Assembly: GCA_030040475.1 (NCBI GenBank)
Contig: JASHTQ010000023.1
Coordinates: 1 to 10,595, forward strand
DNA: 10,595 nucleotides
Reading direction: 5' to 3'
From: Streptosporangiaceae bacterium
GTDB taxonomy: Bacteria > Actinomycetota > Actinomycetes > Streptosporangiales > Streptosporangiaceae
Shown piece after piece: positions 1-6,511 of the stretch. Below the pieces are notes generated by a model. The model was not told where the DNA came from, made no database searches, and saw only the letters and a program-made list of their open reading frames with translations. The position numbers were made by a program, and so were the translations under genes. Each line of letters opens with the position of its first letter. Position 1 is the first letter of the stretch.

Positions 1-2855
1 GAGGCGAACGCGTCGCCCAGCCAGTAGCCGTAACGCGCGGCGACCTCGTTGGCCGTGTCGGAGAACGTCGCGGTGCCCTTGTCCGCGGCCACCACCAGGT
101 ACGGGTCGTCGCCGTCGCGCCGGACCACGTCCGGCGGCGGCACCACCTGGTCGGCCTCGATGTTGTCGGTCACGTCCAGCATCGACGCGATGAACGTCTG
201 GTAGCAGGCGAGCACCTCGGCCTGGTAGGCCTCGCGGTCGGCGGGATCGGGCAGCCGCTTGCACACGAAGCCGCCCTTGGCGCCGGACGGCACGATGACC
301 GCGTTCTTCACCTCCTGCGCCTTGACCAGCCCGAGCACCTCGGTGCGGAAGTCCTCCAGCCGGTCCGACCAGCGCAGCCCGCCGCGCGCCACCCGGCCGA
401 ACCGCAGGTGCACCGCCTCAAGCCGCGGGGAGTAGACGAAGATCTCGAACTTCGGCCGCGGGGTCGTCAGCCCGGGCACGTCGCGGGGATCGAGCTTGAG
501 CACCAGCGGGAGCGGCCCGTCCACCCCGCCGGGGCTTTCCGCGCGGTAGTAGTTGGTCCGCAGCGTCGCGTCGATCAGCGCCAGGTACGTCCGCAGGATC
601 CGGTCGTGGTCGAGGCTGGTGACCTCGTCGAGCTGGCCGCGGATCTCCTCGGTGATCGCCTCGCAGCGCTCGGTCGCGCCGCTTTGCCTGGCCGGGTCGA
701 ACCTGGACGCGAACAGCCGGACGAGCAGCCGGGTGATGGACTGGTTGGACCGCAGCACCCGCTGCACGTAGTCCTCGCTGAACCGGATCCCGCCCTGGCG
801 CATGTACTTCGCGTACGTGCGCAGCAGCGTCACCTCGCGCCAGCTCAGCCCCGCGGTCAGCACGAGGGCGTTGAAGCCGTCGTCTTCGGTCTGCCCGTGC
901 CACAGCGCGGTCAGCGCGTCTTCGAAGATCTTTCTGACGCTACCGGTAGGTGGCGTAGCCGGGGCCCGTAGCCCGAATTCATATATCCAGAACGAAAGGT
1001 GGCTATCCGGACCGGCAAACTTATACGGATGCTCGTCGACTACCTCAAGCCCCATGTGCTGCAGTTGCGGCAGGACGTCGGACAGCGTGATCTGCGATCC
1101 CATCCGGTAGACGATCAGGGTCCACCGATCCGGGCTCTCCACCAGCCGCACCGCGAACTCCGCCCCCGACTGCCGCAGGTCCAAGATCGTGGACAGGTCG
1201 TCGGTCGCGTCCGCGGCGGAGACGTCGGTCTTGTAGGTCTCCGGGATCTTCGTCGAGCACATGTCGAGCAGGTCCCTGGCCCGGTCCTCGCCGAGCAGCC
1301 GGACGGCGTCCGCGGCGAGGTCCTCGTCCCAGGACCTGACCGCGGCGGTCAGCCTGCGCTCGAGCGCGGCCGCGTCCACCTGCGGGAGCTGATGGCCCTT
1401 CTCGGCCCGGACCACCACGTGCAGCCTGGCCAGCGCGGAGTCGCCGACGAGCGCGCTGTACTCGACCGACTCGCCGTGCAGCGCCTCCTTCAAGATGGCC
1501 TGGGCGCGCAGCCTGACCTTGGTGGTGTACCTGTCTCTCGGCAGGTAGACAAGGCAGGACATGTACCTGCCGTACCGGTCCCTGCGCAGGAACAGCCTGG
1601 TCTGCTTGCGCTCCCGCAGCCGGAGCACGCCGAGCGCGATCGGGGTGAGCTCCTCGGCCGAGATCTCGAACAGCTCCTCGCGCGGATAGCCCTCGAGGAT
1701 CTCGATGAGGTCCTTCCCGTCGTGGCTGTCGGGCGCCAGCCCGGCGGCCGCCAGCACCTGGGCGAGCTTGCGCCGGAGCACGGGGATGCTGAGGATGGAC
1801 TCGGTGTGGGCCGCGTGCGTGTACAGGCCGAGGAACCGGTACTCCCCGGCCACCTCGCCGCTGGAGTCGAGCTTCTTGACCGACACGTAGTCCAGGTAGT
1901 TCGGCCGGTAGACGGTCGACCTGGAGTTCGCCTTGGCCAGCACCAGCCGCTCGCTGGTGTCCTGCGCCCTGGCGCCGACCTCGGGCGGGAGCGCGTCCAG
2001 CGCGTGCGGACCCTGCCGGTCGTGGCGCAGGATGCCGAGCCCGGTTCCCGGCACCACCCGCAGGCCCACGCCGTCCGCGGCGGGCAGCAGGTCGTACTCG
2101 CGGTAGCCGAGGAAGGTGAAGTTGCCCCTGGCCAGCCAGCTCAGCATCTCGCCTGCCTCGGCCACGTCGGGGTCGCCCTCGCCGCGCAGGCCTGCCGCGA
2201 GCTCCAGCGCCCTGGCCTGCATCCGCCGGTGATCCTCCACCGCGACCCGCACGTCGTCGAGCACCCGGCGCAGGTGGGCCGCCAGCTCGTCGCCGGTCAG
2301 CACCTCCCTGGCGAGGCAGAGCTCGACGTGGATCCACGATTCGGTGAGGATCTCGGCGGCCGCGTCTTCCAGCTCGCCTTCGGCGCCGCCGTCGTCTCGC
2401 GATACGCCGAGGATGCTGCGCAGCGCGCCGGTCACGTCGCGGCGGACGCGCAGCACCGGGTGCACGATCAGCTGGATGTCGGCGTGGTGCCGGTTCAGTT
2501 CCGTGGTGACCGAGTCGACGAGGTAGGGCATGTCGTCGATGACGATGTCGACGCACACGGTCGACGGGGTCACCGCCTCGAGGTGGGCCGAGCCTGGCTC
2601 GCGGACCTGCACGAGCGCCCGGCCCTGCGGCCGGAACCTGCCGAGCCTGGCGTGCGCGGCCGCCACCGCCGCCATCCGCTCCGGCGAGGCCAGGTCCTCC
2701 GTGGCGACGCGCCAGTAGTAGGCGCGCAGGTACCGGTCCGGCTCGCCGGGATCGTCCCCGAACACCTCCGCGCCGAGAGCAGGATCATCCCTCCAGGCCA
2801 GCGCGGCCCTGGCCAGCAGCGACTCCTTGACCTCATCGGTATTGCTGTCCGGCAT
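1..2855 (-). CDS. gdh2: NAD-dependent glutamate dehydrogenase, large (180-kDa) type, N-terminal ~951 residues
   Basis: This is the large NAD-linked glutamate dehydrogenase, a cytosolic enzyme that deaminates L-glutamate to 2-oxoglutarate and ammonia. The frame is open for 951 codons and leaves the left edge; family members are about 1,600 residues, so roughly 650 C-terminal residues are outside. The N-terminal ~600 residues match the ACT-like regulatory part of the family. The catalytic part follows, with RGGLRWSDR at about 824-832, VKAQEVKNAV from about 844 (Lys845), PSGAKGGF with Lys860, and DDPYLVVAADKGTATFSD near the edge. The ATG at 2855 has AAGGAG ten bases upstream. In mycobacteria this enzyme is inhibited by the FHA protein GarA under PknG control; whether that holds here cannot be seen. 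A stretch near residues 608-645 uses codons unusual for the gene (ATA, CTA, AGA, TTT, TAT). Identification is firm. Confidence 0.95.
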   Translation of the reverse strand, partial: MPDSNTDEVKESLLARAALAWRDDPALGAEVFGDDPGEPDRYLRAYYWRVATEDLASPERMAAVAAAHARLGRFRPQGRALVQVREPGSAHLEAVTPSTVCVDIVIDDMPYLVDSVTTELNRHHADIQLIVHPVLRVRRDVTGALRSILGVSRDDGGAEGELEDAAAEILTESWIHVELCLAREVLTGDELAAHLRRVLDDVRVAVEDHRRMQARALELAAGLRGEGDPDVAEAGEMLSWLARGNFTFLGYREYDLLPAADGVGLRVVPGTGLGILRHDRQGPHALDALPPEVGARAQDTSERLVLAKANSRSTVYRPNYLDYVSVKKLDSSGEVAGEYRFLGLYTHAAHTESILSIPVLRRKLAQVLAAAGLAPDSHDGKDLIEILEGYPREELFEISAEELTPIALGVLRLRERKQTRLFLRRDRYGRYMSCLVYLPRDRYTTKVRLRAQAILKEALHGESVEYSALVGDSALARLHVVVRAEKGHQLPQVDAAALERRLTAAVRSWDEDLAADAVRLLGEDRARDLLDMCSTKIPETYKTDVSAADATDDLSTILDLRQSGAEFAVRLVESPDRWTLIVYRMGSQITLSDVLPQLQHMGLEVVDEHPYKFAGPDSHLSFWIYEFGLRAPATPPTGSVRKIFEDALTALWHGQTEDDGFNALVLTAGLSWREVTLLRTYAKYMRQGGIRFSEDYVQRVLRSNQSITRLLVRLFASRFDPARQSGATERCEAITEEIRGQLDEVTSLDHDRILRTYLALIDATLRTNYYRAESPGGVDGPLPLVLKLDPRDVPGLTTPRPKFEIFVYSPRLEAVHLRFGRVARGGLRWSDRLEDFRTEVLGLVKAQEVKNAVIVPSGAKGGFVCKRLPDPADREAYQAEVLACYQTFIASMLDVTDNIEADQVVPPPDVVRRDGDDPYLVVAADKGTATFSDTANEVAARYGYWLGDAFA

Positions 2856-2976
2856 CTCGCGTCCACTCCTTCGTGTCCACAAACCTCGTCCGACCCCGCC
2901 TCGACAACCTAACTCGACTATGCCACCCCATTGTGACGAAGTCGTTTCTCTACGTAACCAGATTTTCGCCGCCATG
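2856..2976 (-). other. Intergenic region between acetoacetyl-CoA synthetase and glutamate dehydrogenase
   Basis: This 121-bp gap is clearly more AT-rich than the flanking genes and probably holds the glutamate dehydrogenase promoter. I found no -35/-10 pair that I would defend. Apart from the ribosome binding site and a weak hairpin at its upstream end, nothing else is recognisable. Confidence 0.4.
2866..2871 (-). promoter_or_regulatory. Ribosome binding site of glutamate dehydrogenase
   Basis: AAGGAG on the minus strand lies ten bases before the ATG at 2855. It fixes that start, because the GTG further upstream is out of frame. Confidence 0.7.
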
Positions 2977-2989
2977 CTAGCCCGGCGGC
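2968..2989 (-). terminator. Weak hairpin over the stop codon of acetoacetyl-CoA synthetase
   Basis: GCCGCC (2968-2973) and GGCGGC (2984-2989) can pair around a ten-base loop that contains the TAG stop. There is no run of T after it, so it may be an attenuating structure or chance in GC-rich DNA. Confidence 0.25.
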
Positions 2990-4971
2990 TTACCGAAGTA
3001 CCGCAGCACGTCCGGGTCGGCAAGGGCGTTCGGATCGGCGGCCCGTTCCGGGGGCGTGCCGAGCAGAATCTTCCGCACCGGAACCTCCAGCTTCTTTCCT
3101 GACAGGGTGCGCGGAATCCCGGGAACCGAATGAATCTCATCCGGCACGTGCCGGGGCGACAGCTGCGCGCGGAGCGCCGCGCGGAGCCTGCCCGCCAGGT
3201 CCTCGTCGAGCTCATGCCCGGCGGCGGGGACCACGTACAGGATCAGCCGACCCTCGGCGCCGAGCCTGCCCGTATCCACCACCAGGCTATCGCTGATCTC
3301 GGGAAATGCCTCAACCACACGGTAGAACTCGCTGGTGCCCATCCGAATTCCGCCCCGGTTGAGCGTGGCGTCGCTGCGGCCGTAGATGACGCAGCCACCG
3401 TCGGGCAGCACCTCGATCCAGTCGCCGTGCCGCCATATCCCCGGGTAGAGGTCGAAATAGCTCTCCCGGTACCTGGTGCCGTCCGGATCGTTCCAGAAGC
3501 CGACCGGCATCGACGGCATCGGCTCGGTGATCACCAGCTCGCCCACCTGCCCGATAACCGGCTTGCCCGCGTCGTCGAAGGCCTCCACCTTCGCGCCGAG
3601 GCAGCGCCCGGAGATGATGCCGGCCCGCACCGGCAGCAGCGGGGACGGCCCGACGAAGCCCGTGCACAGGTCCGTGCCGCCGGAGAAGGAACCGAGCAGC
3701 AGGTCCCGCTTCACCTGCTGGTACACCCAGCCGAACGCCTCCGGCGGCAGCGGCGATCCGGTGGAGCCGATCGCGCGCAGCGCGCCCAGGTCGGCCTCCT
3801 GGCCGGGGTGCAGGCCCGCCTTCATGCAGGCGACCAGGTAGGGCGCGCCGACGCCGAGGTAGCTGACGCCGTGCTCGGCGGCCAGCCGCCACAGCCGGTC
3901 GGTCCCCGGATAGGTGGCGCTGCCGTCGTACAGCACGATCGTGACGCCGGCCAGCAGCCCCCCGGCCAGGTAGTTCCACATCATCCAGCCGGTGGTCGTG
4001 TACCAGGTGAAGACGTCGCCCGGCCGCAGGTCCTGGTGGAACGACAGCGCCTTGAGGTGCTCGAGCACGACCCCGCCGTGGCCGTGCACGATCGGCTTGG
4101 GCAGGCCGGTGGTGCCCGAGGAGTAGACCACCCACAGCGGGTGATCGAACGGGACCTCCTCGAACTCGGGCTCGCGCCTGTGCTCACCCCGGCCGCCGAG
4201 GTCGCTCCAGCGCGTGGTGCCTGGCCGGGCGGGCTCGCCGAGCAGGTCCACCATGACCACGGCCGCCAGGCCCGGCAGGGCGGCGAGCACGTCGGTGAGC
4301 ATGTCGGCACGGGAGAAGTCCCTGCCGCCGTACCGGTAGCCGTCGCAGGCGATGAGCACGGACGGCTCGATCTGCGCGAACCTGTCGATCACGCTGCGCG
4401 CGCCGAAATCCGGCGAGCACGACGACCAGATCGCGCCGATGCTCGCGGCCGCCAGCAGGCCGATGACCGCCTCGGGGACGTTCGGCAGCAGCGCGGCCAC
4501 CCGGTCGCCGCGGCGCACGCCCAGGGCGCGAAGGCCCTGGGCAACTCGCGCCACCTCGGCGGCGAGTTCGGCGTAGCTGAGGCTGCCACCACGGCCTCGT
4601 TCGGAATCAAAAATAACTGCGGTACGGTCGGGATCGGTCCAGGCGGCCCTCAGCCCGTTACGGGCGTAATTGAGCGTGGCCCCGGGGAACCACCGCACGT
4701 CCGGCATCGTGTCGCCGGCCAGCACCGGGCCGTCGCCCCGGTCGCCGAGCACCTCGAAGTAGTCCCATATCGTGGACCAGAAGGCCGCGGGCTCGTCCAC
4801 CGACCAGCGCCACAGGTCCTCGTACCCGGCGGGATGCAGCAGGTCGCGCGCCTCAAGCCAGGTCATGAAGCGGGTCACCCGGGCCGCGTGCACGGTCTTC
4901 TCGTCCGGCTCCCACAGGACCGCGCCGTAGCCGCGTCTGGTCAGGTCGTCGTAGGCACCCGCCGCATCCAT
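2977..4971 (-). CDS. aacS: Acetoacetyl-CoA synthetase (acetoacetate-CoA ligase)
   Basis: This cytosolic enzyme activates acetoacetate with ATP and CoA to acetoacetyl-CoA (EC 6.2.1.16), linking ketone bodies, Leu/Tyr breakdown or polyhydroxybutyrate to central metabolism. The protein is 664 residues from the ATG at 4971, close to the usual ~650. It is an ANL-superfamily adenylating enzyme. The P-loop YSSGTTGLPKP begins at residue 283. TTTGWMMWNYL and FSGGTDLCTGF follow, then YGRSDATLNRGG at about 530, and LSGKK near residue 624 gives the catalytic lysine (Lys626). The segment SIGAIWSSCSPDFG is characteristic of acetoacetyl-CoA synthetases rather than acetyl-CoA synthetases. A TTG at 5007 would add 12 residues, but the ATG fits the family better; the upstream GGGA is a poor ribosome binding site. 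The start lies within the end of HAD1, so translation may be coupled. Confidence 0.93.
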   Translation of the reverse strand: MDAAGAYDDLTRRGYGAVLWEPDEKTVHAARVTRFMTWLEARDLLHPAGYEDLWRWSVDEPAAFWSTIWDYFEVLGDRGDGPVLAGDTMPDVRWFPGATLNYARNGLRAAWTDPDRTAVIFDSERGRGGSLSYAELAAEVARVAQGLRALGVRRGDRVAALLPNVPEAVIGLLAAASIGAIWSSCSPDFGARSVIDRFAQIEPSVLIACDGYRYGGRDFSRADMLTDVLAALPGLAAVVMVDLLGEPARPGTTRWSDLGGRGEHRREPEFEEVPFDHPLWVVYSSGTTGLPKPIVHGHGGVVLEHLKALSFHQDLRPGDVFTWYTTTGWMMWNYLAGGLLAGVTIVLYDGSATYPGTDRLWRLAAEHGVSYLGVGAPYLVACMKAGLHPGQEADLGALRAIGSTGSPLPPEAFGWVYQQVKRDLLLGSFSGGTDLCTGFVGPSPLLPVRAGIISGRCLGAKVEAFDDAGKPVIGQVGELVITEPMPSMPVGFWNDPDGTRYRESYFDLYPGIWRHGDWIEVLPDGGCVIYGRSDATLNRGGIRMGTSEFYRVVEAFPEISDSLVVDTGRLGAEGRLILYVVPAAGHELDEDLAGRLRAALRAQLSPRHVPDEIHSVPGIPRTLSGKKLEVPVRKILLGTPPERAADPNALADPDVLRYFGKPPG

Positions 4972-5789
4972 GTTCCCAGCATTGCGGCATCCCGGCGCGC
5001 CTGGCAACGCTTCCGGCGGCCCTGACCACTATGTGGGAGGCCGGGTAAGTGCGCCGGCGGTTCGGTGAGGCGGACGATGAGCGCGGTCAGGGCGGCGGCG
5101 TCGGTGAGGTCGGGCAGCACCGCGTCGGCGCCGGATTCGCGCAGCTCGGCCGCGCTGGACCGGCCGGTGGCCACCGCGAGCGACCTCGCGCCGCCGATCC
5201 GCGCCGCGTCCACGTCGCGGGGCGAGTCCGCGATGTAGACCGTGGCGCCGTCGCCGAACGGCACGCCGCGGGCGTCCGCCGCGCGCTGCCGCGCCACCCG
5301 CAGCAGCGTGCCCTTCGGGTAGGCCTCCGAGCCGTAGCCGCCGATGTCGAAGTCGACGAACCCGTCCAGGCCGAAGGCGCGCAGCTTCAGTTCCGCCGTC
5401 GGCCTGCTGTTGCCGGTCAGCACGGTCTGCACCACGCCGTCCAGCTCGGCCACGGCCGCCATCGCCTGCGCCGCGCCCGGCAGCAGCTGGCCCTGCGTGG
5501 CCAGCTCGTCCCGCCGCTTGCCGAGCGCGGCGGCCAGCTCGGCGCTGAACGGCTCGAGCAGGCGCTCGGCGGCCCCGCTCGCGCTCATGTCGGCGCCGTT
5601 GCTGGCCAGCGCATCGAAGAAGATCTCCGACTCGCTACGCCCTGGCATCTGTGGGAGCCGGACCAGCGGCCTGCCCGCCACCACGCCGAACGCCTCGGCG
5701 TAGGCCGCCCGCATCACCCTGGCGACATCGACGAGCGTCAGGTCGATATTCCATAGAACCAGCCGGTGAATGGCGTCCTCCGCGGTCAT
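4941..5789 (-). CDS. HAD-superfamily protein with Asn in place of the nucleophile (HAD1)
   Basis: This 282-residue protein has the haloacid-dehalogenase fold pattern. Motif I is LVLWNIDLTLVD with Asn14 where the nucleophilic Asp normally sits; Asp16, the usual general acid, is kept. The cap region follows at about 25-105. Motif II is VLTGNS (Thr125), motif III YPKG (Lys159), and motif IV YIADSPRDVDAA (Asp188, Asp192). The remaining motifs argue against simple decay. It may be a non-catalytic binding protein, an Asn that deamidates to Asp, or a divergent enzyme; the substrate is unknown. Residues after about 245 look foreign to the fold: a basic tail with a TTA leucine codon (5046-5048) and many codons not ending in G or C. 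The last 31 bases overlap the acetoacetyl-CoA synthetase gene. The ATG at 5789 has only a weak AGG upstream. Confidence 0.85.
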   Translation of the reverse strand: MTAEDAIHRLVLWNIDLTLVDVARVMRAAYAEAFGVVAGRPLVRLPQMPGRSESEIFFDALASNGADMSASGAAERLLEPFSAELAAALGKRRDELATQGQLLPGAAQAMAAVAELDGVVQTVLTGNSRPTAELKLRAFGLDGFVDFDIGGYGSEAYPKGTLLRVARQRAADARGVPFGDGATVYIADSPRDVDAARIGGARSLAVATGRSSAAELRESGADAVLPDLTDAAALTALIVRLTEPPAHLPGLPHSGQGRRKRCQARRDAAMLGTWMRRVPTTT

Positions 5790-5868
5790 TGGTCAACCTG
5801 GTGCGCTGAGGCGGTCAGGTCTGGGCTCCAGGCTAGTCCAGATCCGGCCGCGAGGACCGCCGCAGCCC

Positions 5869-5910
5869 CGGCGGGATGTACGGCGGGATGCCCGGCAGGA
5901 TGCCCGGCAG
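5869..5910. repeat. 12-bp tandem repeat, about 3.5 copies
   Basis: Units CGGCGGGATGTA, CGGCGGGATGCC and CGGCAGGATGCC, then a partial CGGCAG, follow each other without gaps upstream of the small secreted-protein gene. No credible gene covers them. They could be slippage-derived or a cluster of protein-binding sites. Confidence 0.75.
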
Positions 5911-5918
5911 GCGAGGTA

Positions 5919-5935
5919 TATCGTTATCAACGCTA
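5919..5935. promoter_or_regulatory. Imperfect palindrome, possible operator
   Basis: TATCGTT-ATC-AACGCTA pairs in six of seven positions and sits in an AT-rich patch just before the proposed -35 of the small secreted-protein gene. Position and symmetry suggest a regulator site; no regulator is assigned. Confidence 0.35.
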
Positions 5936-5937
5936 AC

Positions 5938-5967
5938 TTGTCCCGGATGCGGTCAGGCTGTTAACGT
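5938..5967 (+). promoter_or_regulatory. Possible promoter of the secreted-protein gene
   Basis: TTGTCC (5938-5943) and TAACGT (5962-5967) are 18 bp apart and would give a leader of about 35 bases. The match to a housekeeping promoter is modest. Confidence 0.3.
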
Positions 5968-5995
5968 CCTGCCGGATGCACGCAATGACTAGCTC

Positions 5996-6002
5996 AAGGG
6001 GG
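5996..6002 (+). promoter_or_regulatory. Ribosome binding site of the secreted-protein gene
   Basis: AAGGGGG lies six bases before the ATG at 6009. It selects this start over the in-frame ATG at 5976. Confidence 0.6.
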
Positions 6003-6008
6003 ATCAGG

Positions 6009-6458
6009 ATGAAAGCGTTCGTGCGGTACGGCGTGCCGGTCGCGGCGGTGATCGGCCTGGCCGTCGCCGTCGCCCCCGCCGCCGGGGCGTCGGCGTTCAG
6101 GCCCGTCACGCGGGTCGCTTCAATCTCCACCGCGTTCGAGGTTTCCAGCGGGTGCGATTCCGCCGTGGTGTCCACCACCGGCCACGCCGTCCTGACCACG
6201 ACCACCGAGGGGCAGCACACGGTTGCCAGCCTCGAGGACAGCGAGTCGGGTGACGGCTACGACATGGTGATCGCCGGCTCCGGCGCCTTCGACCGGCTGG
6301 CCTCCTCGTACACGTTCGAGGCCGAGGGCATCTGGATCGACCTGAGGCACCCGGCCGAGAGCTTCCACGGCCTGGTCACCGAGGTGTTCTACGTCACCGG
6401 CAGCAACGCGCCGAGCGGCGTCGAGGCCACCGGCGTCTCGCTGCGCTGTGGCCTGTGA
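6009..6458 (+). CDS. Small secreted protein of unknown function with two cysteines
   Basis: This 149-residue protein is probably exported by the Sec route. Residues 1-8 are basic (Lys2, Arg6), about 9-25 are hydrophobic, and AGASA gives an Ala-X-Ala site after residue 29. The mature part of about 120 residues is rich in Ser, Thr, Gly and acidic residues. It has just two cysteines, Cys49 near its N-terminus and Cys147 three residues from the end, which could form a disulfide joining the two ends of a beta-rich domain. There is no lipobox or membrane anchor, so it should be free outside the cell. I do not recognise a family. It is the only complete plus-strand gene in the window and seems to be transcribed alone. 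Third-position GC is high, supporting a real gene. Confidence 0.8.
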   Translation: MKAFVRYGVPVAAVIGLAVAVAPAAGASAFRPVTRVASISTAFEVSSGCDSAVVSTTGHAVLTTTTEGQHTVASLEDSESGDGYDMVIAGSGAFDRLASSYTFEAEGIWIDLRHPAESFHGLVTEVFYVTGSNAPSGVEATGVSLRCGL

Positions 6459-6492
6459 CGCGGGGCCTGTGAGACGGGAGCTGTGAGACGGG
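6451..6492 (+). repeat. 14-bp tandem repeat, three copies, starting in the stop codon region
   Basis: GCCTGTGACGCGGG, GCCTGTGAGACGGG and AGCTGTGAGACGGG are adjacent. The first copy contains the TGA stop of the secreted-protein gene (6456-6458); the other two lie downstream. This looks like a local duplication. Confidence 0.8.
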
Positions 6493-6510
6493 CCGGTTCG
6501 GCGGCCGGCC
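6491..6510. terminator. Hairpin between convergent genes
   Basis: GGCCGG (6491-6496) pairs with CCGGCC (6505-6510) around an eight-base loop. It lies 32 bp after the secreted-protein stop and one base from the pyrroline-5-carboxylate dehydrogenase stop, so it could serve both directions. No T tract follows, as is common in high-GC actinomycetes. Confidence 0.45.
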
Positions 6511-6511
6511 G

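Noticed and set aside
1045..2556. 503-codon minus-strand open frame inside glutamate dehydrogenase
   Set aside because: Arg/Ala/Gly-rich translation in a shifted frame; the true frame gives clear family motifs over the same bases.
999..2912. 637-codon plus-strand open frame opposite glutamate dehydrogenase
   Set aside because: It is antisense to an unmistakable gene, rich in Arg, Gly, Val and Gln, with no recognisable domain. Long antisense frames are expected in high-GC DNA.
3130..5025. 631-codon plus-strand open frame opposite acetoacetyl-CoA synthetase
   Set aside because: Antisense shadow without domains.
5770..5964. 64-codon plus-strand frame over the 12-bp repeats
   Set aside because: No ribosome binding site; the peptide is Arg-rich and repeat-derived, and the frame starts inside the HAD1 gene on the other strand.
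5933..6220. 95-codon minus-strand frame opposite the secreted-protein gene
   Set aside because: The plus-strand gene has a ribosome binding site, a signal peptide and G/C-ending codons; the antisense frame has none of these.
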